Assembly: GCF_048323755.1 (NCBI RefSeq)
Contig: NZ_JBLWFS010000027.1
Location: forward strand, 1 to 56,716
DNA length: 56,716 bases
Direction of reading: 5' to 3'
Source of the DNA: Alkalihalobacterium sp048323755
GTDB taxonomy: Bacteria; Bacillota; Bacilli; Bacillales; Bacillaceae_F
Under the pieces are notes generated by a model. It worked only from the letters and a program-made list of their open reading frames with translations, searched no databases and was not told the DNA's origin. Both the position numbers and the translations under genes were made by a program. Shown in pieces: positions 34,088-43,068 of this stretch. Every line of letters starts with the position of its first letter. The first letter of the stretch is position 1.

Positions 34088-34366
34088 ATGACTGTTGAAA
34101 TTGGCGAACAATTATACTTCGGAGATGAAGACAACGAAGAGCTGTATGAAGTACTTTATACGTGTGAATTAAAGGCGAAACACTATTTAGTAGCAGGTCT
34201 GAGCGCAGATCTAGAGGACCCAAACAAAGATCCAAACATTATCTCTTTCAGCTATACTGAAGACGAAGAAGGAACGCTTTTCTTTGATGAATTAAGCGAC
34301 GAAGAATGGCAGCAAGTAGAAGCGAAATTTAATACATACATAGAAGAAGTGGGACAAGAAGGATAA
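34088..34366 (+). CDS. DUF1292-family small acidic protein
   Basis: 92 residues, strongly acidic. The pattern FGDEDNEELYEVLYTCEL...KHYLVAG...ISFSYTEDEEGTLFF...DEEWQQVEAKFNTY matches the DUF1292 (YrzB-like) layout of a short beta-rich domain ending in an EEW-x-V-E-x-x-FN helix. Function unknown. Ribosome binding site AAGGAGGG, own terminator. Confidence 0.8.
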   Translation: MTVEIGEQLYFGDEDNEELYEVLYTCELKAKHYLVAGLSADLEDPNKDPNIISFSYTEDEEGTLFFDELSDEEWQQVEAKFNTYIEEVGQEG

Positions 34367-34395
34367 ATTTCCGCTGAGACAAGCCTATATTACAT

Positions 34396-34429
34396 GAGTA
34401 CAAGTCAACGATGATTTGTACTCTTTTTT
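34396..34429 (+). terminator. Terminator after the DUF1292 gene
   Basis: GAGTACAA (34396-34403) pairs perfectly with TTGTACTC (34416-34423), followed by TTTTTT. It isolates the dynamin operon from upstream transcription. Confidence 0.8.
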
Positions 34430-34501
34430 ATGAACAAATAAATAAAAAACAATCATTGTCATTCTAAAGAACTATGCACAAATCAGCAAAAAACTTTTCG
34501 T

Positions 34502-34529
34502 TCGACAAGATTCTACAAAATTATATAAG
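34502..34529 (+). promoter_or_regulatory. Possible sigma-A promoter of the dynamin operon
   Basis: TCGACA (34502-34507), 16 bases, TATAAG (34524-34529), about 135 bases before the first GTPase start. It is the best pair in a 235-base AT-rich gap downstream of a terminator. The long leader leaves room for further control. Confidence 0.4.
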
Positions 34530-34664
34530 CATGTATAGTACTATAGAATTAAAATTAATTAGTGAATCAAAATAAATAAAAAATATCATGCGCATCTAAT
34601 TAAAACTTAAAACGATCAAACGAAAATAAATCCAACTGGAGTATTTGGATTGGAGCGAACATCA

Positions 34665-37600
34665 ATGGAATGGAAGAAACAACTATCGAAGGCTTTAGAC
34701 AATTGGATTCATCTTTCTATGACTAAAGACCATTATACTTCGATTAGGGAAGAACTAAAAACGATTAAAGAAGACTTAAATGATGAATTGATCGTAATGA
34801 TTGCTGGAGAATTTAAGGCCGGTAAGTCTACTTTTATAAATGCCTTATTAGGTAGTGAAATTGTAACATCTGACGTAACACCAGCGACTGCGGTTGTAAC
34901 CAAATTAACATATGGTCAACAAAAGAAAGTTTTAGCTCATTTTTTAGACGGTACGATCAAGGAATACAATGAAGAATGGTTAGAACAACTAACTGCAGAA
35001 CGAAGCGGAAAGTTTTCTCAGGTAAGACAACAACTTTCTTTTATTGAATTACAATTACCAATTGAATTGTTAAAGACATTTACCGTTGTCGATACACCAG
35101 GGTTAAATTCTAGCCATGAACACCATACATATGCTACGGAACGATTTTTAAAACGAGCGGATGTCGCCATTTGGTTATTTTCTTATCGAAATGTAGGTAC
35201 GAATACAGAAGTAGAATGGCTAAGAAAATTATATGAACATAAAATTAAACCGATACCGATAGTCAACGGTATTGATATGCATGATGATGATGAAGGTGAT
35301 CTAGAAGACGTTCTAGACTTTAATTACCGAAAACTTCATCCTCTCGTTGACCGCCTTATCGGTGTATCCGCTCGAGAAGCTCTTCAAGGAAAAATGGAAA
35401 ACGATAACGAGCTTTTAGAATGGAGTAATTGGAAAGAAATAGACGATTTATTTAAAAGCTTTGAAGAGTTGGCAAGTAAAAAGGCAGAACGTATTTTTCA
35501 AAAACTAGCAGTTCCATTAAAACAATTAAACGAGCATTTATTAGAGGAGAAATCAGTACTTGCACTGCATCGCTTTCTTCCACTCATTCAATCATTAGTA
35601 CAAAATGATGCTAAGCTGTTAGAAGCACTTCGTGAGAATACGAATAAACTCGAAGATGAAAGAAATGATATTATCAAAGCTTGGGACAAAAATTCCCCTA
35701 AGCATCAGAAAAAGTTTGAGGATGCGATTATAGGCATCGAAAGGTTACTTGATCATATATCACTAACAACCAAAGAACAGGATGGTTCTGATTCCATAAA
35801 TAACAAATGGGATCATGAGATTCTTCCGGAAATCAATCAATATAAAAAAGGCTTTTCTAAATATGAAACTCAAATAGAAGAAAAGAAACGCGAAAGGCAA
35901 AACTTGCAAGAAGAGTGGGGAAAATTAGAGCAAAAAAGATATTTTAAAAAGAAAAAAGTTCAGAACTTCATCGCTAAACAGGACGAATTTAATCGTACGA
36001 ATAAAATCCTTTCCACTCAGAAAAGGGATATAGCAAAAGGTCAGCAAAACCTACTGAAGTCTTTCGTTCTTTTAGAAAAAGAGATTAGTAGTTTTATCAA
36101 CAATGATATATTAGGCTATTCTCAAGCATTAAAACAAGCAGTCAATGAATGGAATAAACAACTAGAGGCTAAACAGAAACATTATGACATTTTAACTGAC
36201 GATGTGGTCCGTAATATTCAAACGTTTTTTGACTGGCTCTATCAATTTAAGGATAACGTCATTTATGAGGTACAATTTTCTGATCAAGAAATCACAAGTT
36301 TAATGGCTTATAAAGAGTGTGAATATTTACTGACGAATATTGCATCACTTCACGAGCACTTGCCATTAAAAGAAACTACGAAGTACTTACAAAAGCTTAG
36401 AACGTATGAAAAACAAAAAGTAAAAGAATACAAGTTTAATATGAAAAGTCTTGGTCCTTCTGAATTGTTCAAAAAAGTACCTCAAGAGCCGGAAACTCTA
36501 GTATATACGGCATCAAAGGAACTTGAGAAAATTTCTGAGAAACGAAGAAGTTTAGTAGTTGGATATGCTATTTTATTACTCGTAATCGGGGGCGGTGCAA
36601 CCTATGCATTCACCAATGATTCAACACCAAAATCAGTTAAAGAACCTGCACCTATTACGTATACAGCTACGACCTCTGATGTAATAGAGGAAATGCCAGA
36701 GCCAACAATAGATGAGTTGTATAGTGGAGACGATTTTGCTAATTACTTAAACCAATTACATCACACGAAATCTAACTATAGCTACGCTGATGATTTTCCT
36801 TATGATGATTTTATGACAATGGCTGCATGGTACTCTTTTTATGATTATTACAACATCGTAATCGATGGGTATGCACAACAATTTGAAATGCAAAGTATTG
36901 AATACATCGACGAAGTTACCGCCATCGTTCAAACGAGAGAGTTGTATGAGGTTGATGGATTTGAAAAAGATTTTCAGTTGGTTTATACGTTCACTCTTTT
37001 AGCGGATGACCATTTAATCATTGAACTCGTATCTTACTCTTTACTCCATGAAAACGAATTAGAAGTCCCTGTTGCAGAGGAGGACATTGTGTCGTTCCTT
37101 AACGACTTCCGTACGGATTATTTTTATGCCTTAAACTATGAGGACTTCCGCTATGTGTCACCTTACTTGCAATATGGGGGACCGGCTTACAACGAGTTAA
37201 GCCAATATGTAAGCGATATATCTGGAAGAGGACTAACGTTTGATTCGGATTGGTTTGAAATTACAGATTTAAACAAAATTAGCACTAACCTATATGTAGG
37301 TACGTCGTATGAAGAGTTTACGTTTATAGATGCTGAAGGTCAAAAAATTCTTTATGAACGAATTAAAGAATATAAAGTAAAAGTAAATGTGGACAGGCGG
37401 TTAGAGATTCAAGACATTACCATCACGAATACGAAGAAGGAAGAAGTTATAGTGCCTACGGTTCACTACGTATCTTATTATGACATAACGGATTTCTTGA
37501 ATAGTTATTACTATTACTTTGTTGAGGCTTTTAATGGACAAGGATTTAGTTATGTGGATCCATTTTATAGCTCTAATACCGACGAGTATAATGCAACAAT

Positions 37601-37853
37601 GAATTATATTGATAATGCTTTAGAAAAACAAATGCATATGACCAATTACTATTTTGAAGTGGAGTCTGTCCACGAATATGATCCGACACACTATCAGGTA
37701 ACCGTTTATATTGAAGATGAATATTTCTACCAGGATGGTTCCGGAGACTATAAAAAACTCTATGCCGACTATTTAGTAGAAGTAACTACGAATGGACAAC
37801 TCTTTATTAAAGAACTACTCAACATTGACATCATTGAAAAGATTGACTATTAA
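34665..37853 (+). CDS. Dynamin-like GTPase fused through a membrane helix to a TcaA-like triple ectodomain
   Basis: 1062 residues. The cytoplasmic dynamin-type GTPase has P-loop GEFKAGKST (48-56), switch-I Thr in TPATAVVT (about 75), DTPGLNSSHEH (G3, about 145) and an unusual G4 VNGIDMHD instead of (N/T)KxD. Coiled coils (about 270-600, with a Lys-rich FKKKKVQNF) follow, then one membrane helix (about 628-652) and an outside part of about 410 residues in three repeats (about 682-795, 802-925, 935-1062). Repeats 2 and 3 share I-x-x-FLN-x-(F/Y)-x-x-(Y/F)...YV-P...GxxY and a closing strand, resembling NTF2-like C-terminal domains of TcaA/YvbJ. ATG 34665 is favoured; TTG 34650 also has a GGAG. 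First gene of a four-gene operon. Confidence 0.88.
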   Translation: MEWKKQLSKALDNWIHLSMTKDHYTSIREELKTIKEDLNDELIVMIAGEFKAGKSTFINALLGSEIVTSDVTPATAVVTKLTYGQQKKVLAHFLDGTIKEYNEEWLEQLTAERSGKFSQVRQQLSFIELQLPIELLKTFTVVDTPGLNSSHEHHTYATERFLKRADVAIWLFSYRNVGTNTEVEWLRKLYEHKIKPIPIVNGIDMHDDDEGDLEDVLDFNYRKLHPLVDRLIGVSAREALQGKMENDNELLEWSNWKEIDDLFKSFEELASKKAERIFQKLAVPLKQLNEHLLEEKSVLALHRFLPLIQSLVQNDAKLLEALRENTNKLEDERNDIIKAWDKNSPKHQKKFEDAIIGIERLLDHISLTTKEQDGSDSINNKWDHEILPEINQYKKGFSKYETQIEEKKRERQNLQEEWGKLEQKRYFKKKKVQNFIAKQDEFNRTNKILSTQKRDIAKGQQNLLKSFVLLEKEISSFINNDILGYSQALKQAVNEWNKQLEAKQKHYDILTDDVVRNIQTFFDWLYQFKDNVIYEVQFSDQEITSLMAYKECEYLLTNIASLHEHLPLKETTKYLQKLRTYEKQKVKEYKFNMKSLGPSELFKKVPQEPETLVYTASKELEKISEKRRSLVVGYAILLLVIGGGATYAFTNDSTPKSVKEPAPITYTATTSDVIEEMPEPTIDELYSGDDFANYLNQLHHTKSNYSYADDFPYDDFMTMAAWYSFYDYYNIVIDGYAQQFEMQSIEYIDEVTAIVQTRELYEVDGFEKDFQLVYTFTLLADDHLIIELVSYSLLHENELEVPVAEEDIVSFLNDFRTDYFYALNYEDFRYVSPYLQYGGPAYNELSQYVSDISGRGLTFDSDWFEITDLNKISTNLYVGTSYEEFTFIDAEGQKILYERIKEYKVKVNVDRRLEIQDITITNTKKEEVIVPTVHYVSYYDITDFLNSYYYYFVEAFNGQGFSYVDPFYSSNTDEYNATMNYIDNALEKQMHMTNYYFEVESVHEYDPTHYQVTVYIEDEYFYQDGSGDYKKLYADYLVEVTTNGQLFIKELLNIDIIEKIDY

Positions 37854-37869
37854 AAAGTGAGGGTAAAAC

Positions 37870-39819
37870 ATGAGTTTTTCACTAGAAGGTTATAAACGAG
37901 AACGAAATAAATTAATAGATAAACTTGATCATTATTCTATTGTTCTGAAAGATATGGAAAACGATCTGGAGTATAAAAAGATTTTAGGATTGAAAGAACA
38001 AATCTTGCAAGATCAATTCCAAGTAGTAGTTGTCGGTGAGTTTTCCCGAGGTAAATCGACGTTTATTAATGCATTACTAGGAAAAAGAATATTACCATCA
38101 TCTGCAAAACCAACGACTGCAACACTTAACGTAATTACGTATAGTGAAGATCCTTTTATTCATTTACATTTTCATAATGAAAAGAAACAACCGATGAACG
38201 TCTCAGAAGAAACGTTTAAAAAATTAGTTGCTCCAAAAGATCCATTACAAGGTGATGAAGAGTCTGAAAAAGAGTATGAACAACAAATGCAAATCTTAAA
38301 GTCAATTAAATATGCAGAACTCGGGCATCCACTGTCATTTTGTTCAAGTGGTGTAACGATTATTGATACACCTGGAACGAATGACTTGGATCCAGCACGG
38401 GAACAAGTCACAAATAATATAATCCCAAAATCTGACGCAGCAATCCTTATATTATCTGCTATTAAAATATTGTCTGAGTCAGAAATTAGTTTTTTGCGAG
38501 ACCGTTTATTAGCCAACGATATACAAAAAATTTTTATTGTTATCAATTTTAAAGATGAACTTGAAAACGAACAAGCGAAACAAAAAGTTCTGGACTATGC
38601 ATATGAACATTTAAAAGACATCTTACACGAACCAAAGATCTTTCTAGTCGCTGCAAAAGAAGCTTTAAATGCTAGAAGAAAAGAACAAGGCGAAGAAATG
38701 ATGACAAGGAGAGGGCGTCCTGTTCCGGTTTGGGATCTAAATGAAACAGGATTTATTGAACTTGAGGAAAGTCTTGCTCAATTTTTACAGTATGAGAGAG
38801 GAACGGTTAAATTAAAGAAACCGATTAAGCGCATTGAGAAGTCAATTGAAACCGTGGTTGAAAAACAAATCCATTTAGAAAAAAGAGCACTGTCCAATCA
38901 AATGGATGACTTACAAGAGAAAGTTGAAGCTTTTCGCCCAAAACTAAACCATGTAAAGCAAATTGGAACGGAAGCGCTTAAAAAGATTTCGTTTGAACTT
39001 CAAAAAAATGAAGATCCACTGGTTCGCTGGTACAGTACAGAACTCGATACCATTTCAAGAGAAGCGCTCACAATATTTGAAAATAACCGTTATTTAGGTG
39101 TAAACGAGATTACTAGGTTAGTTGAGAATGGGATTGCTCCATTAGAACGAGACTTGCACTTGAAGAAAAAAGAAAAAATTACGACAACCGTTAAAGCGTG
39201 TATTGATCGAATGAGTCAAACTTTAAATGAAGAATGGATACAACTTGAAGATGACCTGCAGACCATTTATCAACCAGATATGGATGGAAAAGTAGTTCGT
39301 TCTAAAAGAGAATCTGAACAAAATTCAGATCCGACAATTTTTGATGAAATATACAATGAACTCGATGTTGCATGGGATCAAAGTAACAGTTTCTTTGGAA
39401 AAGCAGCCATCGTTACTGGATTTATTGCTACAGGAATCGTCCATGGAGTTACATCAATTTTTAAAGCAGGATGGGCATGGTTGACTGGTGAAGATGAAAA
39501 GGCCAAACTAAAGCGTCACTTGGTTGCACAATTCGAGACAACAAAAAAACAAAAGGTGTCTGCTTTTAAAAAAGAATGGACTGGAATCGTTAAAGAAACA
39601 AAAAAACGCTATCAAAATGTGATTGATGACAATGTGGAACAAATGAATTCACAATTAAATAAACTGCTAGAATCGACAAGACTAGAAGAAGTTGATATTC
39701 AAAAACGCCTAGCAATTGTCCAACAGCGAGAAGCAGTACTTCTTAAAATACAAAAAGAGCTCAATAAACTAGATCAAGAGTTGAGTCAACATTTAAAAGT
39801 AAAGGCTGAGATACGATGA
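37870..39819 (+). CDS. Dynamin-like GTPase (second)
   Basis: 649 residues. P-loop GEFSRGKST (56-64), switch-I Thr in PTTATLNVIT (about 79-87), G3 DTPGTNDLD (about 165), G4 VINFKDELE (NFKD, about 222). A long helical stalk with coiled coils follows. A hydrophobic stretch at about 512-540 (IVTGFIATGIVHGVTS) could be a membrane-inserting paddle, followed by more coiled coil. This is the ordinary bacterial dynamin layout (compare BDLP/DynA halves). It starts 16 bases after the first GTPase with GTGAGGG; its last bases overlap the third GTPase (ATGA). Unlike B. subtilis DynA the two GTPases are separate chains here, so heteromeric assembly is likely (inference). Confidence 0.9.
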   Translation: MSFSLEGYKRERNKLIDKLDHYSIVLKDMENDLEYKKILGLKEQILQDQFQVVVVGEFSRGKSTFINALLGKRILPSSAKPTTATLNVITYSEDPFIHLHFHNEKKQPMNVSEETFKKLVAPKDPLQGDEESEKEYEQQMQILKSIKYAELGHPLSFCSSGVTIIDTPGTNDLDPAREQVTNNIIPKSDAAILILSAIKILSESEISFLRDRLLANDIQKIFIVINFKDELENEQAKQKVLDYAYEHLKDILHEPKIFLVAAKEALNARRKEQGEEMMTRRGRPVPVWDLNETGFIELEESLAQFLQYERGTVKLKKPIKRIEKSIETVVEKQIHLEKRALSNQMDDLQEKVEAFRPKLNHVKQIGTEALKKISFELQKNEDPLVRWYSTELDTISREALTIFENNRYLGVNEITRLVENGIAPLERDLHLKKKEKITTTVKACIDRMSQTLNEEWIQLEDDLQTIYQPDMDGKVVRSKRESEQNSDPTIFDEIYNELDVAWDQSNSFFGKAAIVTGFIATGIVHGVTSIFKAGWAWLTGEDEKAKLKRHLVAQFETTKKQKVSAFKKEWTGIVKETKKRYQNVIDDNVEQMNSQLNKLLESTRLEEVDIQKRLAIVQQREAVLLKIQKELNKLDQELSQHLKVKAEIR

Positions 39820-41600
39820 ACTATACAGAAGAAAAACAAAAGATACTATCGAATGTACAAACCTTACTCGAAAAAGTCGCAGAGATCTTACCGAACAGTT
39901 CTCAATTTAGAGTTTTACTAGAATTAGAGGAAGATATTATTGAAGATTATTACTCTATCGTAGTCGTTGGGGAATTTAAACACGGAAAATCTACCTTTGT
40001 TAACGCGCTATTAGGTCGTGACATTATGCCTCGAGATGTGACACCGACAACAGCAACCATTAATGCTGTCTTTTATAGTGAGCAAGAGGAAGTGCAAATT
40101 TTAAAATCAAATGGTGAACTTGAACGTAGAGAACTCACCCTCGATACATTAAATGAGTATACGGCAGCCGCTGATTTTAACCCTAATGATATCAATTATC
40201 TTAAGTTGTTTCTTCCGGCAGAATTACTTCAAAATCGTGTCGTCCTTATTGATACTCCAGGAGTAAATGACTTGAATGATCATCGTTCTCAAATTACATA
40301 CCAATTTATTCCGCGTGCCGATGTGATTTTATTTATGACGTCAATGACCGATGCTTTCAAGAACACAGAAAAAGAGTTTATACAAAATCAATTACAAAAA
40401 AACGGTCTAGACAAAACATTATTTATCGCGAACTTTCTCGATCGAATCGATGATGAAGAATTTGATGATGTTATGGAATTCATGAGTCGCCGTTTAGAAA
40501 AAATTACAGGCAACTCAACGTCACCACTTTATGCGCTTTCTTCAAAAGAAGCTTTAGAAGGTAAACTACATGCGGATGAGGAGTTGTTAAACTACTCAGG
40601 ATTACTAGAAATAGAACGGGATATCCTCGCGCAAATTGAAGGTGGATCTAGAAGTAAAGAAAAGTTATCACGTTTTGAGACAAGGCTAGCACTACTTAGT
40701 GAAGTTATTCTGCAGGAAATCGAAACGTCTGAAGGACTTTCCAAACAATCAATCGAAGAATTGGAACAACAACAAAAGGTCGTTAAAGAATGGTTTGACA
40801 ACAAAGCTCAGCTTGAAACTGAACTTCAGCACTATCTAACTGAGCGTGAAGAAGAAATTAAATTTATGGTGAGAAAATCTGTTAATTATTTCGGTGATCG
40901 CCTACGAGAAGATGTTGAAAATCGTATCCATACGTATCATGGACCGGATATTAAGTCATTGGTAGAAACTCAATTGCCATTTGCTATTAAGTCACAATTA
41001 ACGCAATGGATCGATCAATATAGCGATCATATTAATAACTTATTTCATAAACTTCAACAGGAAGTTAGTCGTGGACTAGCTGAATCCTTTGAACAAAGTG
41101 TACGAATTCAAGCCTATCAATCTGAAAATATTCAATATAGTAATCCCATGCTATCCTTCGAAACCAAAAGTGGTAATGCCAATGTAAAAGCTGGTTTGGC
41201 CATGGGGGGCGCAAGTACAGTTGCACTCCTGCTCGGTGCTTCATTCTTCATTCCGATTGTTGGTATGGCAGGACTACCCTTTTTATCTCAAAAAATTGCA
41301 GAAAAACAACTCGAAAACCTTAAACCAGAATTAATTAGTACCGTACAATTGAAAACGAATGAGTTAATTGATCAATTCCAATTACAACTAGATCAATACA
41401 TTCGCGACCAAATGTTTACGATTAAAGAGCAGTCTGTAGATGAGTTTCATCGGTTATTAAGCTCCTATTATAGAATGGTACAAGATGAAATTCGTAAGAA
41501 AACAGAAGAAACTAGTCAAATCAATGAATATCGAGCTAAATTAGAAGGTTGTAAAGAATGGATTGAAAGAATGAGTAATCAGAAGGAAGTGGTATTATGA
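39816..41600 (+). CDS. Dynamin-like GTPase (third)
   Basis: 594 residues. P-loop GEFKHGKST (52-60), TPTTATIN, G3 DTPGVNDLNDHRS (about 147), G4 ANFLDRIDD (about 206). A helical stalk follows, then a hydrophobic Gly/Ala-rich pair at about 455-490 (GLAMGGASTVALLLGASFFI) followed by a C-terminal coiled coil. More similar to the second GTPase than to the first in layout. Start overlaps the preceding stop by 4 bases, and its own stop overlaps the next start the same way, so stoichiometric production is expected. The membrane segment suggests assembly at the cytoplasmic face of the membrane. Confidence 0.9.
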   Translation: MNYTEEKQKILSNVQTLLEKVAEILPNSSQFRVLLELEEDIIEDYYSIVVVGEFKHGKSTFVNALLGRDIMPRDVTPTTATINAVFYSEQEEVQILKSNGELERRELTLDTLNEYTAAADFNPNDINYLKLFLPAELLQNRVVLIDTPGVNDLNDHRSQITYQFIPRADVILFMTSMTDAFKNTEKEFIQNQLQKNGLDKTLFIANFLDRIDDEEFDDVMEFMSRRLEKITGNSTSPLYALSSKEALEGKLHADEELLNYSGLLEIERDILAQIEGGSRSKEKLSRFETRLALLSEVILQEIETSEGLSKQSIEELEQQQKVVKEWFDNKAQLETELQHYLTEREEEIKFMVRKSVNYFGDRLREDVENRIHTYHGPDIKSLVETQLPFAIKSQLTQWIDQYSDHINNLFHKLQQEVSRGLAESFEQSVRIQAYQSENIQYSNPMLSFETKSGNANVKAGLAMGGASTVALLLGASFFIPIVGMAGLPFLSQKIAEKQLENLKPELISTVQLKTNELIDQFQLQLDQYIRDQMFTIKEQSVDEFHRLLSSYYRMVQDEIRKKTEETSQINEYRAKLEGCKEWIERMSNQKEVVL

Positions 41601-41980
41601 TCGATTGGACAAACCAAAACTTACCTGAAATCTCCAACACATTTGATAATGATTATAATTCAAAACTAACTACACCGATGCATCATGAAGTATTACCGAT
41701 TAATCAATTCAGTACGTATAACGATTCAACCCATGAGATCATGCAATACCAGGATCCACTAAAATATTCTCAAAAGTTTCAGTTTAAACCATTGCAATTA
41801 GAGAACATCCATTTTGTGAAACCTCACTATGTAGACAGCTATGTACGAAGTGATGGAACCGTTGTACAAGGTTATTTCCGTGATGGCGATGGCGATACGT
41901 CAGTTAACCGAACTGTAGAACAAGGTGGAGGATACTTTAGATCGAACCCGGATGACAATCCATTTAATAATTTAAAATAA
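41597..41980 (+). CDS. Small protein of the dynamin operon with GY-R motif repeats
   Basis: 127 residues, no signal peptide or membrane helix, no known family. The first 80 residues are Asn/His/Gln-rich and probably disordered. The C-terminal 47 contain repeated aromatic-basic motifs: SYVRSDGTVVQGYFRDGDGD and GGGYFRSNPDDNPFNN. The RxDGTxVxxYxR pattern occurs at the C-termini of otherwise unrelated Firmicute proteins, but I know no function for it. ATGA overlap with the third GTPase makes it an integral part of the operon. It may bind or regulate the GTPases (inference). A strong terminator follows at once. Confidence 0.8.
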   Translation: MIDWTNQNLPEISNTFDNDYNSKLTTPMHHEVLPINQFSTYNDSTHEIMQYQDPLKYSQKFQFKPLQLENIHFVKPHYVDSYVRSDGTVVQGYFRDGDGDTSVNRTVEQGGGYFRSNPDDNPFNNLK

Positions 41981-41983
41981 TAT

Positions 41984-42034
41984 AAAAGTGAGAAAACCGT
42001 TTAGATTTTGTCTACGTTTTTCTCACTTTTTACG
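41984..42034 (+). terminator. Strong terminator of the dynamin operon
   Basis: 17-base arms 41984-42000 and 42014-42030 (AAAAGTGAGAAAA against TTTTTCTCACTTTT) pair with one mismatch, with T-tail. Confidence 0.85.
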
Positions 42035-42264
42035 TCAATCCTATTTCCCCCCGGCAAAAGGAGTAACATAAAAATTTAAGCTGTGGCAACTAGCAACATA
42101 TATATGGCGTAATATTTAGTAAAATAGAAGTATATACAACTTCACCTAAATCCGGTAATTACACAACAATTTCAATGTGAAGGTAACTAAAGAACTCCAC
42201 AAGGAAATAAGATGTAGGCCTAATGAAAGATACGGTGAAATTCATTTTTCGTAGGAGGAATAAA

Positions 42265-42762
42265 ATGGATTACACTAATATGCACAAGTTAATAAATTAT
42301 TTACGAGCGACATATAAAATTTTAGATGAAGAGTGGAAAAAATCGGTTCAAGCGTTAGGGTTAACGCAAGCGGAGCATCATTTATTAAGTATTGTTTATT
42401 ATGAAAAGATAACATCGATGACTAAGTTAGCTCAACTCGGTTTAATTGATATATCAACGGTTATGCAAGTAACGAAAAGGCTAACGCAAAAAGGACTTAT
42501 TACCATTGAAAAGGATGAAAGAGATCTGCGAGTATCCTATGTGAAGTTAACTGAATTAGGTGCTGAAAAAGTGAGGACGTCCTACGAGGGTACACTGAAG
42601 CTCCAAGCCTATATTGATCAATTCATAGCGAACAGTGAGGAAAATAAGAAATTCATGGAACAGTTGGCCGTTTTTCAACAAGAATTAAACCAGCATTTTC
42701 ATGGAAGAGAATTTGTTGAATGGGTAGAAAAATCAAGTAAACGTGATATTCACGGCGCGTAG
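42265..42762 (+). CDS. MarR-family regulator resembling Hpr/ScoC
   Basis: 165 residues. Winged helix-turn-helix at about 45-100 (LTQAEHHLLSIVYYEKITSM, then LIDISTVMQVTKRLTQKGL and the wing KDERDLRVSYVKLT). The opening EEWKK--Q-LGL--AEHH and the ISTVMQ-recognition helix resemble the Bacillus Hpr (ScoC) protease-production regulator more than small-molecule MarR proteins. No clear metal or redox Cys. ATG 42265 follows GTAGGAGGAATAA; the frame opens 42 bases upstream without a ribosome binding site. Transcribed alone; the neighbouring ggt cluster is a possible target (weak inference). Confidence 0.82.
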   Translation: MDYTNMHKLINYLRATYKILDEEWKKSVQALGLTQAEHHLLSIVYYEKITSMTKLAQLGLIDISTVMQVTKRLTQKGLITIEKDERDLRVSYVKLTELGAEKVRTSYEGTLKLQAYIDQFIANSEENKKFMEQLAVFQQELNQHFHGREFVEWVEKSSKRDIHGA

Positions 42763-43068
42763 TTCGGTGTTTGGAAAAGAAATTAATAAAGGAACAGACC
42801 CAAATTTGGTGATCATGCAAAAAAGTTTAATAATGAACGAATCGTAATCCATAGGACAGGTGAAAACTTGTTCTTTTTTATTTGGTTAACTTCGTTCAAG
42901 GAACATTTAACTTTATTTTTGTCTATTTAATAAAGAAAAAATCGCTGGACTTGCGCATTTTGTAACCAATTTAACATAAAATAGTCTACGCTTAATTGGT
43001 TTATATTGTGGTAAAATATTCAAGAATAAGTAATTTTTTATCTTCTATAGAAAGTATGGCGAACACGA
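42763..43068. other. Intergenic region before the gamma-glutamyltransferase cluster
   Basis: Holds the terminator 42853-42879. An extended -10-like TGGTAAAAT (43009-43017) without a good -35 could serve the downstream genes. Otherwise nothing recognisable. Confidence 0.45.
42853..42879 (+). terminator. Terminator after the MarR gene
   Basis: AGGACAGG (42853-42860) pairs with CTTGTTCT (42867-42874, two G-U) around TGAAAA, followed by TTTTT. It is 90 bases beyond the gene. Confidence 0.55.

Noticed and set aside
34665..41980. Prophage or ICE origin of the dynamin operon
   Set aside because: No integrase, phage structural or conjugation genes nearby, no flanking repeats, and base composition similar to the neighbours by eye.
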